Assembly: GCF_045291395.1 (NCBI RefSeq)
Contig: NZ_CP152342.1
Span: 1,612,001-1,676,000, forward strand
DNA length: 64,000 nt
Direction of reading: 5' to 3'
Source of the DNA: MR-S7 sp000400995
Lineage (GTDB): Bacteria; Pseudomonadota; Gammaproteobacteria; Burkholderiales; Burkholderiaceae_C
Shown in pieces: positions 1 through 8,550 of the stretch. The stretch's first letter is position 1. Each line of letters starts with the position of its first letter. Under the pieces are notes generated by a model, which was not told the origin of the DNA, searched no databases, and worked only from the letters and a program-made list of their open reading frames with translations. A program made the position numbers and the translations under genes.

Positions 1-431
1 GCCCCATGCTCCGCCAGATGGAGCAACTCGGCATGGCCAACGTGAAGTATTTCGGCGGTGACGGCGTTTGCACGACCGAGATCGCTAAACTGGCGGCAGG
101 CGCCAAGACGCTGGGCAACGTGGTGTGCGCGGAAGGTGGCGCTTCGCTGGCGAAGATGCCTGGCGGCACGGCCTGGAAGGCCAAGTACGATGCCAAGTAC
201 CCTAACCAGTTCCAGGTGTACAGCCCCTACACCTACGATGCCACCATGCTGCTGGTCGATGCCATGAAGCGTGCCGGTTCGTGGGATCCCAAGGTGTACA
301 TCCCTGAACTGCTGAAGTCCAATTACAAGGGCGTGACCGCGAATATCGCATTCGAGCCGAATGGCGAGATGAAGAATCCCGCCATCACGCTGTATGTCTA
401 CAAGGACGGCAAGAAGACGCCGCTGAATTAA
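1..431 (+). CDS. branched-chain amino acid ABC transporter substrate-binding protein, C-terminal part (5' end outside window)
   Basis: This is the C-terminal ~143 residues of a periplasmic LivK/BraC-type binding protein (Peripla_BP_6 fold), which captures leucine, isoleucine, valine or related ligands for a LivHMGF-type ABC importer. The segment GGDGVCTTEIAKLAAGAK, the run around YSPYTYDATMLLVDAMKRA and the closing IAFEPNGEMKNPAITLY match the C-terminal lobe of betaproteobacterial LivK proteins as I know them. The frame is open to the first base of the window, so the in-frame ATG at position 6 is internal and not the start. It ends in TAA just before a strong bidirectional terminator. The ligand cannot be told from this part. 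Confidence 0.85.
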   Translation, partial: PMLRQMEQLGMANVKYFGGDGVCTTEIAKLAAGAKTLGNVVCAEGGASLAKMPGGTAWKAKYDAKYPNQFQVYSPYTYDATMLLVDAMKRAGSWDPKVYIPELLKSNYKGVTANIAFEPNGEMKNPAITLYVYKDGKKTPLN

Positions 432-476
432 TCAGCCGGTTATTTGTGCATTGCCGGTCCGACCAGGACCGGCATT

Positions 477-506
477 AAAAAGGGGCTTCGATCGAAGCCC
501 CTTTTT
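477..506. terminator. perfect 30-bp palindromic bidirectional terminator
   Basis: Five A, GGGGCTTCGA, its exact complement, then five T. The 30 bases form a perfect palindrome, so both strands give a GC-rich stem followed by a U run. It sits between the end of the livK-like gene (plus) and the end of the D-2-hydroxyacid dehydrogenase gene (minus), as expected for a shared rho-independent terminator of convergent genes. Confidence 0.9.
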
Positions 507-529
507 GCATCGCCTTCGGGTTATCGGTA

Positions 530-1537
530 TCAGCGCCGGACCTGCAAGGCGCCGGGATTGACGATATTCGTCGGTGTTCCCTTGATGTAATTCACCACGT
601 TGTCGAAGGCGGCACCGAAATAGAGCTCGTAGCTGTCCTGCTCCACGTAGCCGATATGCGGGGTGCAGATGCAGTTCTCCAGCCGCAACAGGGCATGGCC
701 TTGCAGGATCGGCTCGCTTTCGAAGACGTCCACGGCCGCCATGCCGGGACGGCCGCGGTTGAGCGCGGCGATCAGCGCATCAGGTTCGACGAGTTCGGCG
801 CGCGACGTATTCACGAACAGGGCGGTGGGCTTCATGCACGACAGATCGTCCAGCGTGATCATGTTGCGCGTCTCGTCCGTGAGGCGCACGTGTACCGACA
901 CCACGTCGCATTCCGCGAAGAACTCGGCGCGCGTGCTGGACACCTGCAGCCCGTCGCTGAGCGCCTGCGCGCGCGAGGCCTCCCGGCCCCAGACCCGCAC
1001 GTTCATGCCGAAGGCGCGGCCGTAACTGGCGACGATCTGGCCAATGCGCCCGTAGCCCCAGATGCCCAGCGTCTTGCCACGCAGCACGGTGCCGATGCCG
1101 AAATTGGGCGGCATGGCGGCGGCGCGCAGGCCGGATTGCTGCCAGGCCCCATGCTTGAGGTTGGCGATGTACTGGGGCAGCCGCCGCATGGCGGCCATGA
1201 TCAAGGCCCAGGTCAGTTCGGCAGGCGCCACGGGGGAGCTGACGCCTTCCGCGACGGCGATGCCGCGCTCCGTGCACGCCGGCACGTCGATATGCGAGCC
1301 TACCCGCCCGGTCTGGGCGATCAGCTTGAGGCGGGGCAGCTTGTCCACCAGCTGGCGGTTGATATGGGTGCGGTCGCGGATCAGGACGATGATGTCCGCG
1401 TCTTTCAGCCGCACCGACAACTGGCCCAGGCCCTTGACTGTATTCGTGTAGACCTTGGCGGAATACGGGTCGAGGCGGGGTGCGCAGTGGAGCTTGCGCA
1501 CCGCGTCCTGGTAGTCGTCGAGAATGACTATGTTCAT
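530..1537 (-). CDS. NAD-dependent D-2-hydroxyacid dehydrogenase family protein
   Basis: A 335-residue member of the D-isomer-specific 2-hydroxyacid dehydrogenase family (phosphoglycerate dehydrogenase-like), which reduces 2-oxoacids to D-2-hydroxyacids or the reverse with NAD(H). The Rossmann motif GYGRIG lies at residues 161-166. The catalytic triad is visible: Arg246 in NTSRAELVE, Glu275 in DVFESEP, and His294 in CTPHIGY. I chose the ATG giving MNIVILDDYQDAV because the family fold begins there; the open frame extends 28 codons upstream without family similarity. The ribosome site is weak. The substrate is not determined. The gene is single and ends at the shared palindromic terminator. Confidence 0.85.
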   Translation of the reverse strand: MNIVILDDYQDAVRKLHCAPRLDPYSAKVYTNTVKGLGQLSVRLKDADIIVLIRDRTHINRQLVDKLPRLKLIAQTGRVGSHIDVPACTERGIAVAEGVSSPVAPAELTWALIMAAMRRLPQYIANLKHGAWQQSGLRAAAMPPNFGIGTVLRGKTLGIWGYGRIGQIVASYGRAFGMNVRVWGREASRAQALSDGLQVSSTRAEFFAECDVVSVHVRLTDETRNMITLDDLSCMKPTALFVNTSRAELVEPDALIAALNRGRPGMAAVDVFESEPILQGHALLRLENCICTPHIGYVEQDSYELYFGAAFDNVVNYIKGTPTNIVNPGALQVRR

Positions 1538-1800
1538 TGGGTCCGGTACATCTGCACGATGGTCGGCCATCGTGTTCAAAAAATGGTCGATGCGGCCGTC
1601 TTTTCGGCGCCAAGGTCGCATTGTCGTTGATGAAAAAGGGGGTGGCCGGGCCGCCCCGGCAAATCACGCAGGAATCGACACAAGGTTACAAAACGCCTCG
1701 GTGGCTCCATGGCAGGAGCGCGACAGGAATTGGCAGCTTGTCGAGAGAGGGCCACGGCCGGACGGCGTACTCTCGCGTACTTCCATTCCATTGACTGCCC
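1538..1800. other. intergenic region between divergent genes, no gene seen
   Basis: About 260 bases separate the divergent dehydrogenase and MFS genes. Frames read through here only as shadows of the flanking genes. I see no convincing promoter, operator or small gene; it presumably holds both promoters. Confidence 0.5.
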
Positions 1801-3030
1801 ATGACTGCCAAAAGCGCCACGCTCGATGCCCCGATGCCTCCGTCCGCAAGCGAGGCACAGCCCCAAGGCTTCCTCATGCCCATCGTCGGGGGCGCAGCGC
1901 TGGCCCATCTGCTCAACGACATGATCCAGGCCATGCTGCCTGCGATTTTCCCCATGCTCAAGGCGAACTTCTCGCTGAGCTTCGGGCAGATCGGGATCAT
2001 CGCGCTGGTCTACCAGGCGACGGCATCGCTGCTCCAGCCGTGGATCGGCCTGTACACGGACAAGCATCCCAAGCCTTACCTGCTCCCTTCGGGAATGGTG
2101 ATGACGCTGATCGGCATCGCGCTGATTGCCACCGCCGGAAGCTACCCCATGCTGCTCGTGGCGGCGGCCGTCGTAGGCGTGGGCTCCGCCACGTTCCATC
2201 CGGAAGCTTCGCGCATCGCACGGCTCGCATCGGGCGGGCGGTTCGGCACCGCCCAGTCGACCTTCCAGGTGGGCGGGAACACGGGCACTGCGATCGGACC
2301 GCTGCTCACGGCCGCCATCGTCATTCCGTATGGGCAATCGGCCGTCGCATGGTTCATGCTCGTCGCCCTGGCCGCCATCTTCGTGCTGTACCGCCTGACG
2401 GTTTGGGTGCTGCACCACGGCAAGGCAAAGGCCAAGAGCCTTGCGAAGAGCCACGGGGAAGGCCTGGACCGGGCGGGCGTCATCCGTGCCGTGACGGTCA
2501 TCTGCATCCTCATGTTTGCGAAATTCGTCTACATCGCATCCTTCACCAACTACTTCACGTTCTATTTGATCCAGCGCTTCGGCTTGAGCGTTCAGCACAG
2601 CCAGGTTTTCCTCTTCCTGTTCCTCGCTGCGGTGGCGGCAGGCACGTTTGTCGGCGGGCCCGTGGGCGATCGCATCGGCCGCAAGGCGGTCATCTGGATT
2701 TCCTTTCTCGGCGTCGCGCCCTTTGCGCTTGCGCTGCCCTATGCCAACCTGTTGTGGACGGCGATCCTGGCCATTGCCGTCGGCCTGGTGATGTCCTCGG
2801 CATTCGCCGCGCTTGTGGTGTATGCCCAGGAGGCCGTGCCCGGCCGCGTCGGCCTGGTGTCGGGCCTCATGTTCGGGCTCATGTTCGGAATCGGCGGCAT
2901 CGGCGCAGCCGGAGTCGGGGAACTGGCCGACAAGCATGGAATCGTCTGGGTCTACGGCGTGACCTCGTTCCTGCCACTGCTGGGATTGGCGACGGCATTC
3001 CTGCCCAATACCCGCAAGAAGAAGCTCTGA
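1801..3030 (+). CDS. fsr: MFS exporter, fosmidomycin resistance (Fsr) type
   Basis: A 409-residue, 12-helix major facilitator protein of the inner membrane. The region around residues 130-190, with GSATFHPEASRIARLASGG, GTAQSTFQVGGN and GPLLTAAIV, is the hallmark of the Fsr subfamily, whose founding member exports fosmidomycin in E. coli; in other bacteria it is a general drug or metabolite exporter. A hydrophilic loop of about 40 residues (HHGKAKAKSLAKSHGEG) separates the two six-helix halves. The ORF starts with ATG but lacks a clear Shine-Dalgarno sequence; a downstream ATG (MPIVGG) is a possible alternative. It ends 26 bases from the convergent norD gene. The physiological substrate is unknown. 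Confidence 0.8.
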   Translation: MTAKSATLDAPMPPSASEAQPQGFLMPIVGGAALAHLLNDMIQAMLPAIFPMLKANFSLSFGQIGIIALVYQATASLLQPWIGLYTDKHPKPYLLPSGMVMTLIGIALIATAGSYPMLLVAAAVVGVGSATFHPEASRIARLASGGRFGTAQSTFQVGGNTGTAIGPLLTAAIVIPYGQSAVAWFMLVALAAIFVLYRLTVWVLHHGKAKAKSLAKSHGEGLDRAGVIRAVTVICILMFAKFVYIASFTNYFTFYLIQRFGLSVQHSQVFLFLFLAAVAAGTFVGGPVGDRIGRKAVIWISFLGVAPFALALPYANLLWTAILAIAVGLVMSSAFAALVVYAQEAVPGRVGLVSGLMFGLMFGIGGIGAAGVGELADKHGIVWVYGVTSFLPLLGLATAFLPNTRKKKL

Positions 3031-3056
3031 CCTCGGTCATTCAGGCCCGCAGGGCA

Positions 3057-5147
3057 CTACACCGTGAGCAGGCGCCTCAACCAGTCCAGGAGCACTGCCG
3101 GCAGATGCTCCGTGCGGGGCAGCAGTGCGAAATGGTGCGCGCCGAAAATAAAGGGCAGGTAGTCCGCCGCATGCCGGTCCACCGTCAAACAAAAGGGGGC
3201 GACGCCTTGTAGGCGCGCTTCGGCGACGGCCTGCCGGACATCCTCGATGCCGTATCGCCCCTCGTAGTCGTCGATATCGTTGGGCTTGCCGTCGGAGAGC
3301 AGCAGCAGCAGCCGGTGCGCCGCAGGGGTCTGCAGCAGGGTGGTGGATGCATGCCGCAATGCAGCGCCTGCGCGCGTGTAGTGCTCGGGCTCCAGCCCCG
3401 CGATGCGCAGGGCGACCGGAGATCCGTACGCTTCGTGGAAGCGTTTGACGTTGCGGACGGTGACGCCCTGAGGGCCTTCGCCCGAGAAGGCCTGCACGGC
3501 GAAGGGCGCACCCATGCCGTCGAGTGCGACGCTCACGAGCAGCAGTGCCTCGCGTGCCACGTCGATCACCCGCCGGCCTGGTGCGATCCACGCATCGGTG
3601 GAGCCGCTGACGTCGATCAGCACCATCACCGCTAGGTCCCGCCGCGTGCGCCGTTCACTGCAATAGCGGTGCTGGGACAAGGGCAGTCCGGCGGCAAAGT
3701 CCGCATGTGCTTCGACACAGGCATCGAGATCGATGTCGTCGCCATCGAGTTGTCGGCGCACGCGTGTCCGGCGGCTGCGCAGCAATTCGAATCGCCGGCG
3801 CACCTCCTGCAGCATCGCTTGCCGCTCGGCCAGCGTGTCCTGCAGCCAGCGTGCGGGGCCGTCAGATGCTTCGAACACCCGCACAGTGGCACCCGGAATC
3901 CGATAGGACCCTGTGCGAAAGTTCCATTCGGGATACTGCAGCGTGAGCGCATCGCGCCTTTCCGCATGCCAGGCTGCCTGATGTGCCAGCCTCTCGGGAG
4001 GATCGTCGCTCAACAGTACTTCCTTGGCACGCTCCGAAGTCGAGACGAGCCGCGCTTCGGGCAGCTCGGACAGTGCATCGGCAAACTCCTCTGCCGCTGT
4101 CTTGGCGTCCCGGTCGCTGGGTCGCTGCATGCCCATGGGGTCTTCGGCCTGCTCGTGTGGCTGAGCCGTCTGTACCATCCAGGCGCCCGATCCCCCTTCG
4201 TCGTCTTCATCCTCGCGTGGTTGACGCGCTTGCGGGCGGCGTGCCAAGCGTGCAGAACGTACGGGCATTTGCGGCGGTATCTGTTCGGCCGGCGGATTGT
4301 CGCCGGCGCAAGCCCTGGCCAGCGGGGCCGGATTGCGCATCTCTCCCAGCCATGCGTCCCGCCACAGCCACCGCTGTAGCCTGCCTTCCCCCTCTGCGGG
4401 AACGAACAGCGGCATCAGCTCCTGCGCGCGCGCCATCACCTGTGCCGCGCTGGCGGGCAGGGGGATCAGCCATTGCCTTGGGCCGCCTGCCTGCGGCAAC
4501 GTGGAAAGCTCTGCAGGGTCGTACGCCAGCGGAGCGCCTGCAGGGGCAGCCAGGATGGCACGTGCCAATCTTTCCAAGCTGCGAAGGGCGCGTGGCAAGG
4601 TGTCTGGAGAAGGGCGCTCCTCCAGCGCAGCCTGGTGCAGGCGCTCCAGCGGCGCAGCCATGCCCGGCAGGAGAGCGATCAGCGCACGATCGGCCGCATG
4701 GGCTTCCAGCAGAGAAAACAGATCGCGCAACAACGGTCGGTGCGTGCTTGCGTGCAGGGGCGCCCCGCCTCGTCGTGCGCGCATCGCTTGGACCAAGGCC
4801 AGCACGCGGTAGCGTTCCGCTGCCATGGCGGGCGGCAGGGAGGCGGGCATTGTGCGAGGCAGCCATACGTGCGTTCCATCGGTGCCCGGTAAGGCCGAGG
4901 AGCGTGGCGGTGGCTCGTTGCGCACGAACCATCGGCGCAGGAATGTCACCGGTGCGGGCTCCTGCGCCGTCCGTAGCGAAAGCCCATCGCCGAAGGCCGC
5001 GCGTATCAGCAGGTCCAGCCGATCGGCGGAGTCCGCCAAATGCGATGAAGCGGGGCTTGTGTCGGGGCGATGCCTGCGCCACAAGGCCTGCGCGAAAGTC
5101 GTCGCGTGTCTCGCCGCGTCGGTGATGACGTCTTCGGCCTCGGCCAT
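3057..5147 (-). CDS. norD: nitric oxide reductase activation protein NorD (VWA domain)
   Basis: A 696-residue cytoplasmic protein needed to make nitric oxide reductase active; it works with the MoxR-type ATPase NorQ, probably in inserting the non-haem iron of NorB. The C-terminal von Willebrand A domain (about residues 505-696) has an intact MIDAS motif DVSGS at 512-516 and SDGKPND near 617. The long N-terminal part is typical of NorD/CoxE-like proteins. It begins 3 bases after the norQ stop codon, so the two are translationally linked, and it is the last gene of norCBQD. It stops with TAG. Confidence 0.93.
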   Translation of the reverse strand: MAEAEDVITDAARHATTFAQALWRRHRPDTSPASSHLADSADRLDLLIRAAFGDGLSLRTAQEPAPVTFLRRWFVRNEPPPRSSALPGTDGTHVWLPRTMPASLPPAMAAERYRVLALVQAMRARRGGAPLHASTHRPLLRDLFSLLEAHAADRALIALLPGMAAPLERLHQAALEERPSPDTLPRALRSLERLARAILAAPAGAPLAYDPAELSTLPQAGGPRQWLIPLPASAAQVMARAQELMPLFVPAEGEGRLQRWLWRDAWLGEMRNPAPLARACAGDNPPAEQIPPQMPVRSARLARRPQARQPREDEDDEGGSGAWMVQTAQPHEQAEDPMGMQRPSDRDAKTAAEEFADALSELPEARLVSTSERAKEVLLSDDPPERLAHQAAWHAERRDALTLQYPEWNFRTGSYRIPGATVRVFEASDGPARWLQDTLAERQAMLQEVRRRFELLRSRRTRVRRQLDGDDIDLDACVEAHADFAAGLPLSQHRYCSERRTRRDLAVMVLIDVSGSTDAWIAPGRRVIDVAREALLLVSVALDGMGAPFAVQAFSGEGPQGVTVRNVKRFHEAYGSPVALRIAGLEPEHYTRAGAALRHASTTLLQTPAAHRLLLLLSDGKPNDIDDYEGRYGIEDVRQAVAEARLQGVAPFCLTVDRHAADYLPFIFGAHHFALLPRTEHLPAVLLDWLRRLLTV

Positions 5148-5150
5148 GGC

Positions 5151-5984
5151 TCACACGAAGGTGGCATCCACGAGGTCGCGCATGGCCCCCACCAGTGCGG
5201 GCTCGTCGGAGAGCGGGGACACTACGGCGCGGTAACAGGCTCGGCGCAATTCGATGCCACCTGCGGCCAGTTGCGCCGCGGCGACCAGCAGGCGCGTACT
5301 GGGCACTTCCGCCAAGCCGCGGTCCTGCAGTGCACGCAGGCGCACGGCCAGCTGTACCAATGCGCGGGCATCTCCCAGGGCCACGCCGCCCTCTTGCGCA
5401 ACGATCTGCGCCTCCGCGTCTGGTGGTGGGAAATCGAAATCCAATGCCACGAAACGTTGCCGCGTGCTGGGCTTGAGGTCCTTGAGCATGCGCTGGTAGC
5501 CCGGGTTGTACGACACCACCAGGCCGAAACCGGGTGTGGCCTGCAGCAGCTCGCCTGTCTTGTCGATGGGCAGCATGCGCCGGTGGTCGGTGAGCGGATG
5601 CAGCACGACCACAGTGTCCTGCCGCGCCTCCACCACCTCGTCCAGATAGCACAGGGCGCCCTCGCGCACGGCACGTGTGAGAGGCCCATCCTGCCACACG
5701 GTGCCGTCATGGCGGATGAGGAACCGTCCCACCAAGTCGCTGGCGCTCAGGTCGTCATGGCAGGAAATGGTGATGAGCGGCCGTTGCAGGCGCCAGGCCA
5801 TGTGCTCCATGAAACGCGTCTTGCCGCATCCCGTGGGCCCCTTGAGCATCACGGCCAGGCCCTGTGCGTGGCATCGTGCGAAAACCTCGACCTCGTCGCC
5901 GCTCGGCACGTAGTAGGGCGCGGCGGAGCCGGCTGCTGGCTGGGCGCCGGCCGGTTCATGTAGTGGCGGCAGTTCTGTTCGCAT
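5151..5984 (-). CDS. norQ: nitric oxide reductase activation ATPase NorQ (MoxR/CbbQ family)
   Basis: A 277-residue AAA+ ATPase of the NorQ/CbbQ group. Walker A GPTGCGKT is at residues 49-56, Walker B ends in LCYLDE at 111-116, and the sensor region reads VVSYNPGYQ. With NorD it forms an ATP-driven chaperone that activates NorB. The frame runs on upstream, but the ATG giving MRTELPPLHEPAG is chosen because the upstream codons are only a shadow of norB. The start lies inside the last codons of norB, a 29-base overlap, which argues for coupled translation. Confidence 0.92.
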   Translation of the reverse strand: MRTELPPLHEPAGAQPAAGSAAPYYVPSGDEVEVFARCHAQGLAVMLKGPTGCGKTRFMEHMAWRLQRPLITISCHDDLSASDLVGRFLIRHDGTVWQDGPLTRAVREGALCYLDEVVEARQDTVVVLHPLTDHRRMLPIDKTGELLQATPGFGLVVSYNPGYQRMLKDLKPSTRQRFVALDFDFPPPDAEAQIVAQEGGVALGDARALVQLAVRLRALQDRGLAEVPSTRLLVAAAQLAAGGIELRRACYRAVVSPLSDEPALVGAMRDLVDATFV

Positions 5985-7332
5985 CGAGTGGATGGTTGGG
6001 GGCATCGGCGCGCAACGGTTCCAGCCGGGGCGCGTAGCGGAAGAAGTCGATGATGAACAGCGCGACCCCGATGGTGAAGATGGACGCTGTGATGATGAGC
6101 ATGACGAAGTGCACCTGGATCTTGAGCTGCGCATCCAGGTAGCCCATTCCCATGATGCGTTCGAGGTACACCTGTCCGATGCCCGCCGTGGCAAACGACA
6201 GCGTCATGCCGAACATGCCGGCCATCTGCATCCAGAAGGAGAGATAGCCCATGGACGTGCCTTCCTCGGGTCGGCGCGTGAAGGAGGGCAGGGCATAGGT
6301 GATCATCGCCAGCACGATCATCGCGTAGGCGCCATAGAAGGCGGCGTGGCCATGCATGGCCGTGATCAATGTGCCGTGCGTCCATTTGTTGACGCTCGGA
6401 AACGTGTGTGCCAGCCCCAGGAGCCCCGCTCCGAACAGCGTGTAGACCGCGCTGCCCACGGTCCAGTGCAGCGCCAGCTTGTTGGGATGGGCCATGCCCG
6501 AACGCCGTATGGCGAAATACGCATACATCGCCATGCCCACCAGTGCCACAGGTTCCAGCGCGCTGAAGATGCCGCCGATCGGCAGCCAGTACGACGGCAC
6601 GCCCACCCAGTAGTAGTGGTGCGCCGTGCCCAGGATGCCGGCAATGAAGACGAGCCCGACGATCACGTACAGCCACTTTTCCATCACCTCCCGGTCGGCG
6701 CCCGACAGGCGGATGAGCAGATAGGCCAGGAAGCCGCCCTGGATCATTTCCCACACTCCCTCCACCCACAGATGGATCGTCCACCACCGGTAGAAGATGG
6801 AAACGGTGTAGTTCTCGTAGTACAGCAGTGCAGGCAGGTACAGCACGGCGGCAAGGCCCAGGCCGCCCAGCAGCACGCCTTCCGTCGTGGTGAAGCGTCC
6901 CGACTTCCGGATGGTCATGCCCACGTTGTAGAGAAACATGAGCATGACGATGACGATGACGATCTTCGACGGCAGGGGCTGCTCCAGCAGCTTGTTGCCG
7001 GTGCCCCAGCGGAACAGGTAGCCGACCACCGTGGCCAGGCCCATCAGGGTCCACAGCACGAGCTGGACATAGGCGATCCGCGTGCTGTGGAGTTCGGTGC
7101 GGGATTCATCCGGCACCATCCAGTACGTGGCGCCCATGAAGCCGCAGATCACCCACACGATGAGCACGTTCGTGTGGATCATCTTGGTGACGTCGAACGG
7201 CAGGATGTAGAGCAAGGGATCGGGCCCCAGGTATTTGGTGGCCGACAGTAGCCCGAACACCAGCTGCAGGCCGAACAGGGCCACGGCCACGGCGAAGTAC
7301 CAGTAGGCGACGGCTTGTGACTTGTATCTCAT
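5956..7332 (-). CDS. norB: nitric oxide reductase large subunit NorB (cNor type)
   Basis: The 458-residue catalytic subunit reduces two NO to N2O in the inner membrane; it belongs to the haem-copper oxidase superfamily with about 12 helices. The expected ligands are all visible: His53 (HTNVLIVW) and His327 for low-spin haem b, His329 for haem b3, and His187, His238 and His239 for the FeB iron. Glu191 and Glu195 in HLWVEGVWE are also present. It lacks the N-terminal extension of the quinol-oxidising qNor, so electrons come from NorC. The start MRYKSQAV has GGGAG upstream. The longer open frame adds 17 unlikely residues. Confidence 0.96.
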   Translation of the reverse strand: MRYKSQAVAYWYFAVAVALFGLQLVFGLLSATKYLGPDPLLYILPFDVTKMIHTNVLIVWVICGFMGATYWMVPDESRTELHSTRIAYVQLVLWTLMGLATVVGYLFRWGTGNKLLEQPLPSKIVIVIVMLMFLYNVGMTIRKSGRFTTTEGVLLGGLGLAAVLYLPALLYYENYTVSIFYRWWTIHLWVEGVWEMIQGGFLAYLLIRLSGADREVMEKWLYVIVGLVFIAGILGTAHHYYWVGVPSYWLPIGGIFSALEPVALVGMAMYAYFAIRRSGMAHPNKLALHWTVGSAVYTLFGAGLLGLAHTFPSVNKWTHGTLITAMHGHAAFYGAYAMIVLAMITYALPSFTRRPEEGTSMGYLSFWMQMAGMFGMTLSFATAGIGQVYLERIMGMGYLDAQLKIQVHFVMLIITASIFTIGVALFIIDFFRYAPRLEPLRADAPNHPLDANRTAATT

Positions 7333-7398
7333 GGCGGACTCCCGGGAGAACCTGGCGCTGCGATGGTGCGGACCTGCCTGCACACACCATCGGTTGGC

Positions 7399-8271
7399 CT
7401 ATTTCAACGACATCAAATAGGCCGTGAGCTGGTCGATCTGCTCCGGCTTCAGGTCTTTCGCATACGTTGTGGGCATGAACGAGGTGCCGTCTGCCGAATA
7501 CATGGCGCCCGGCACCAGGTGTGCGCTGGGTTCCGCGATCGATTCGTGGATATGGCCGCTCACGTCGTGCGCCTTCCCCTTGTACTGGCCTGATGCCAGC
7601 AGTGATTCGGTACGACCCTGCAGGCCTGCCAGGGACGGGCCTGCCATGTCGACACCGGGTGCCGTGGAGTGGCACGCGGTGCACGCCGGTGTGGCAGAGC
7701 GAAACAGCCGCTCGCCGAGGGCAATGGGATCTTCCTGGCCACTGACGGGACGTGCCCCCGGGGGCGCGTCGCCTACGCCGCGGTCTGCGGCAGACGCATC
7801 CGTCTGCTGGCTGGCGCTTCGGTCGCTGCCCGGCAGGGCTGCTCCGGTAACGAGGATGGGCCGCGGGGGCCAGCCCTGGTTGTCTACATTGCTCACCCAG
7901 TCGAGGAAGGCGATGAGGCCCGCGATATCGTCATCGCTCAGATCCTGCTTGGGCATGAGGCGCCGATGGCGCTTCTCGTCGTAGAACTTCGACGGATCCT
8001 TGAGGTAGGCCTTGAGGTAGGCCTCTCCGCGCAGCTTGGTGATCTTGGTGAGATCGGGGGCGTAGTAGGCGCCTTCGCCGAACAGGGTATGGCAGTTGAT
8101 GCAATTGTTCTTGTGCCATACGTCCTTGCCGAGCGTGACGGCAGGGGTGATGGCATGGGCGTTGGTGAGGCGGTCGAATTGCCGGTGGCTGTCCAGCGTC
8201 AGTCCTAGGAAGACGAGGGCCGAGGCGGCTGTGGCACCGATCGCGAACAGACGGGTTTGGCGCTTGTTCAT
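7399..8271 (-). CDS. norC: nitric oxide reductase subunit C, with a second fused cytochrome c domain
   Basis: NorC passes electrons from periplasmic donors to NorB. One N-terminal anchor helix (about residues 9-26) is followed by the first haem c site CINCH at 57-61 in the normal NorC context (LFGEGAYYAPDLTK). Canonical NorC is about 150 residues; this protein has 290. After a low-complexity linker (about 143-180) comes a second cytochrome c domain with CTACH at 197-201 and a likely distal methionine in SFMPTTYA near the C-terminus. The gene therefore looks like NorC fused to a class I cytochrome c. It lies 66 bases before norB. Confidence 0.9.
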   Translation of the reverse strand: MNKRQTRLFAIGATAASALVFLGLTLDSHRQFDRLTNAHAITPAVTLGKDVWHKNNCINCHTLFGEGAYYAPDLTKITKLRGEAYLKAYLKDPSKFYDEKRHRRLMPKQDLSDDDIAGLIAFLDWVSNVDNQGWPPRPILVTGAALPGSDRSASQQTDASAADRGVGDAPPGARPVSGQEDPIALGERLFRSATPACTACHSTAPGVDMAGPSLAGLQGRTESLLASGQYKGKAHDVSGHIHESIAEPSAHLVPGAMYSADGTSFMPTTYAKDLKPEQIDQLTAYLMSLK

Positions 8272-8279
8272 TGCGCGCC

Positions 8280-8399
8280 TCACACGCCGATGCCGGACCA
8301 GTAGGTGAGCGCAATGATGCCGCCGTAGCAGATCGCGCCCACCATCAGCAGCACTACCGCATACGAGACCAGTTTGAACGGTACAAACTAAGCTTTCAT
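8280..8399 (-). pseudogene. small membrane-peptide ORF upstream of norC, interrupted by TAG at codon 4
   Basis: Read on the minus strand, a strong GGGGAG ribosome site is followed 7 bases later by ATG AAA GCT TAG and then an open frame encoding FVPFKLVSYAVVLLMVGAIC and a short tail (YGGIIALTYWSGIGV). The downstream part is one clear transmembrane helix with a polar end. The stop is 8 bases before the norC start, as for a leading gene of the nor operon. One base change at codon 4 (for example from TGG, CAG or TTG) would give an intact 39-residue protein. I do not recognise a named family. It could be a recent nonsense mutation, a sequence error, or a leader that is not translated beyond three codons. 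Confidence 0.5.
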
Positions 8400-8550
8400 G
8401 TGGGGCTCCCCTCTGTCTCACTCCTGCTGGAGTGGCTAGGTGTCGTTGCGCACCAATGTTGGGAACGCCGCATGCTCAGCGGTGTAGGACAAAGGCCCGA
8501 AAACTCTGGAGGGCGGCGCCAGTGGCCTGGCGGCCGCAGCCGCCAGCGCT

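Noticed and set aside
7858..8271. TAG used as a sense codon (amber recoding) in this genome
   Set aside because: Several intact genes end in TAG (for example norD, lpdA, the acyl-CoA ligase gene), so the two internal TAG codons are better explained as mutations or errors.
8400..8550. An FNR/NNR-type box upstream of norC (TTGCGCACCAA near 8445)
   Set aside because: The half-sites are separated by only five bases and lack the GAT/ATC parts, so the match is not convincing.
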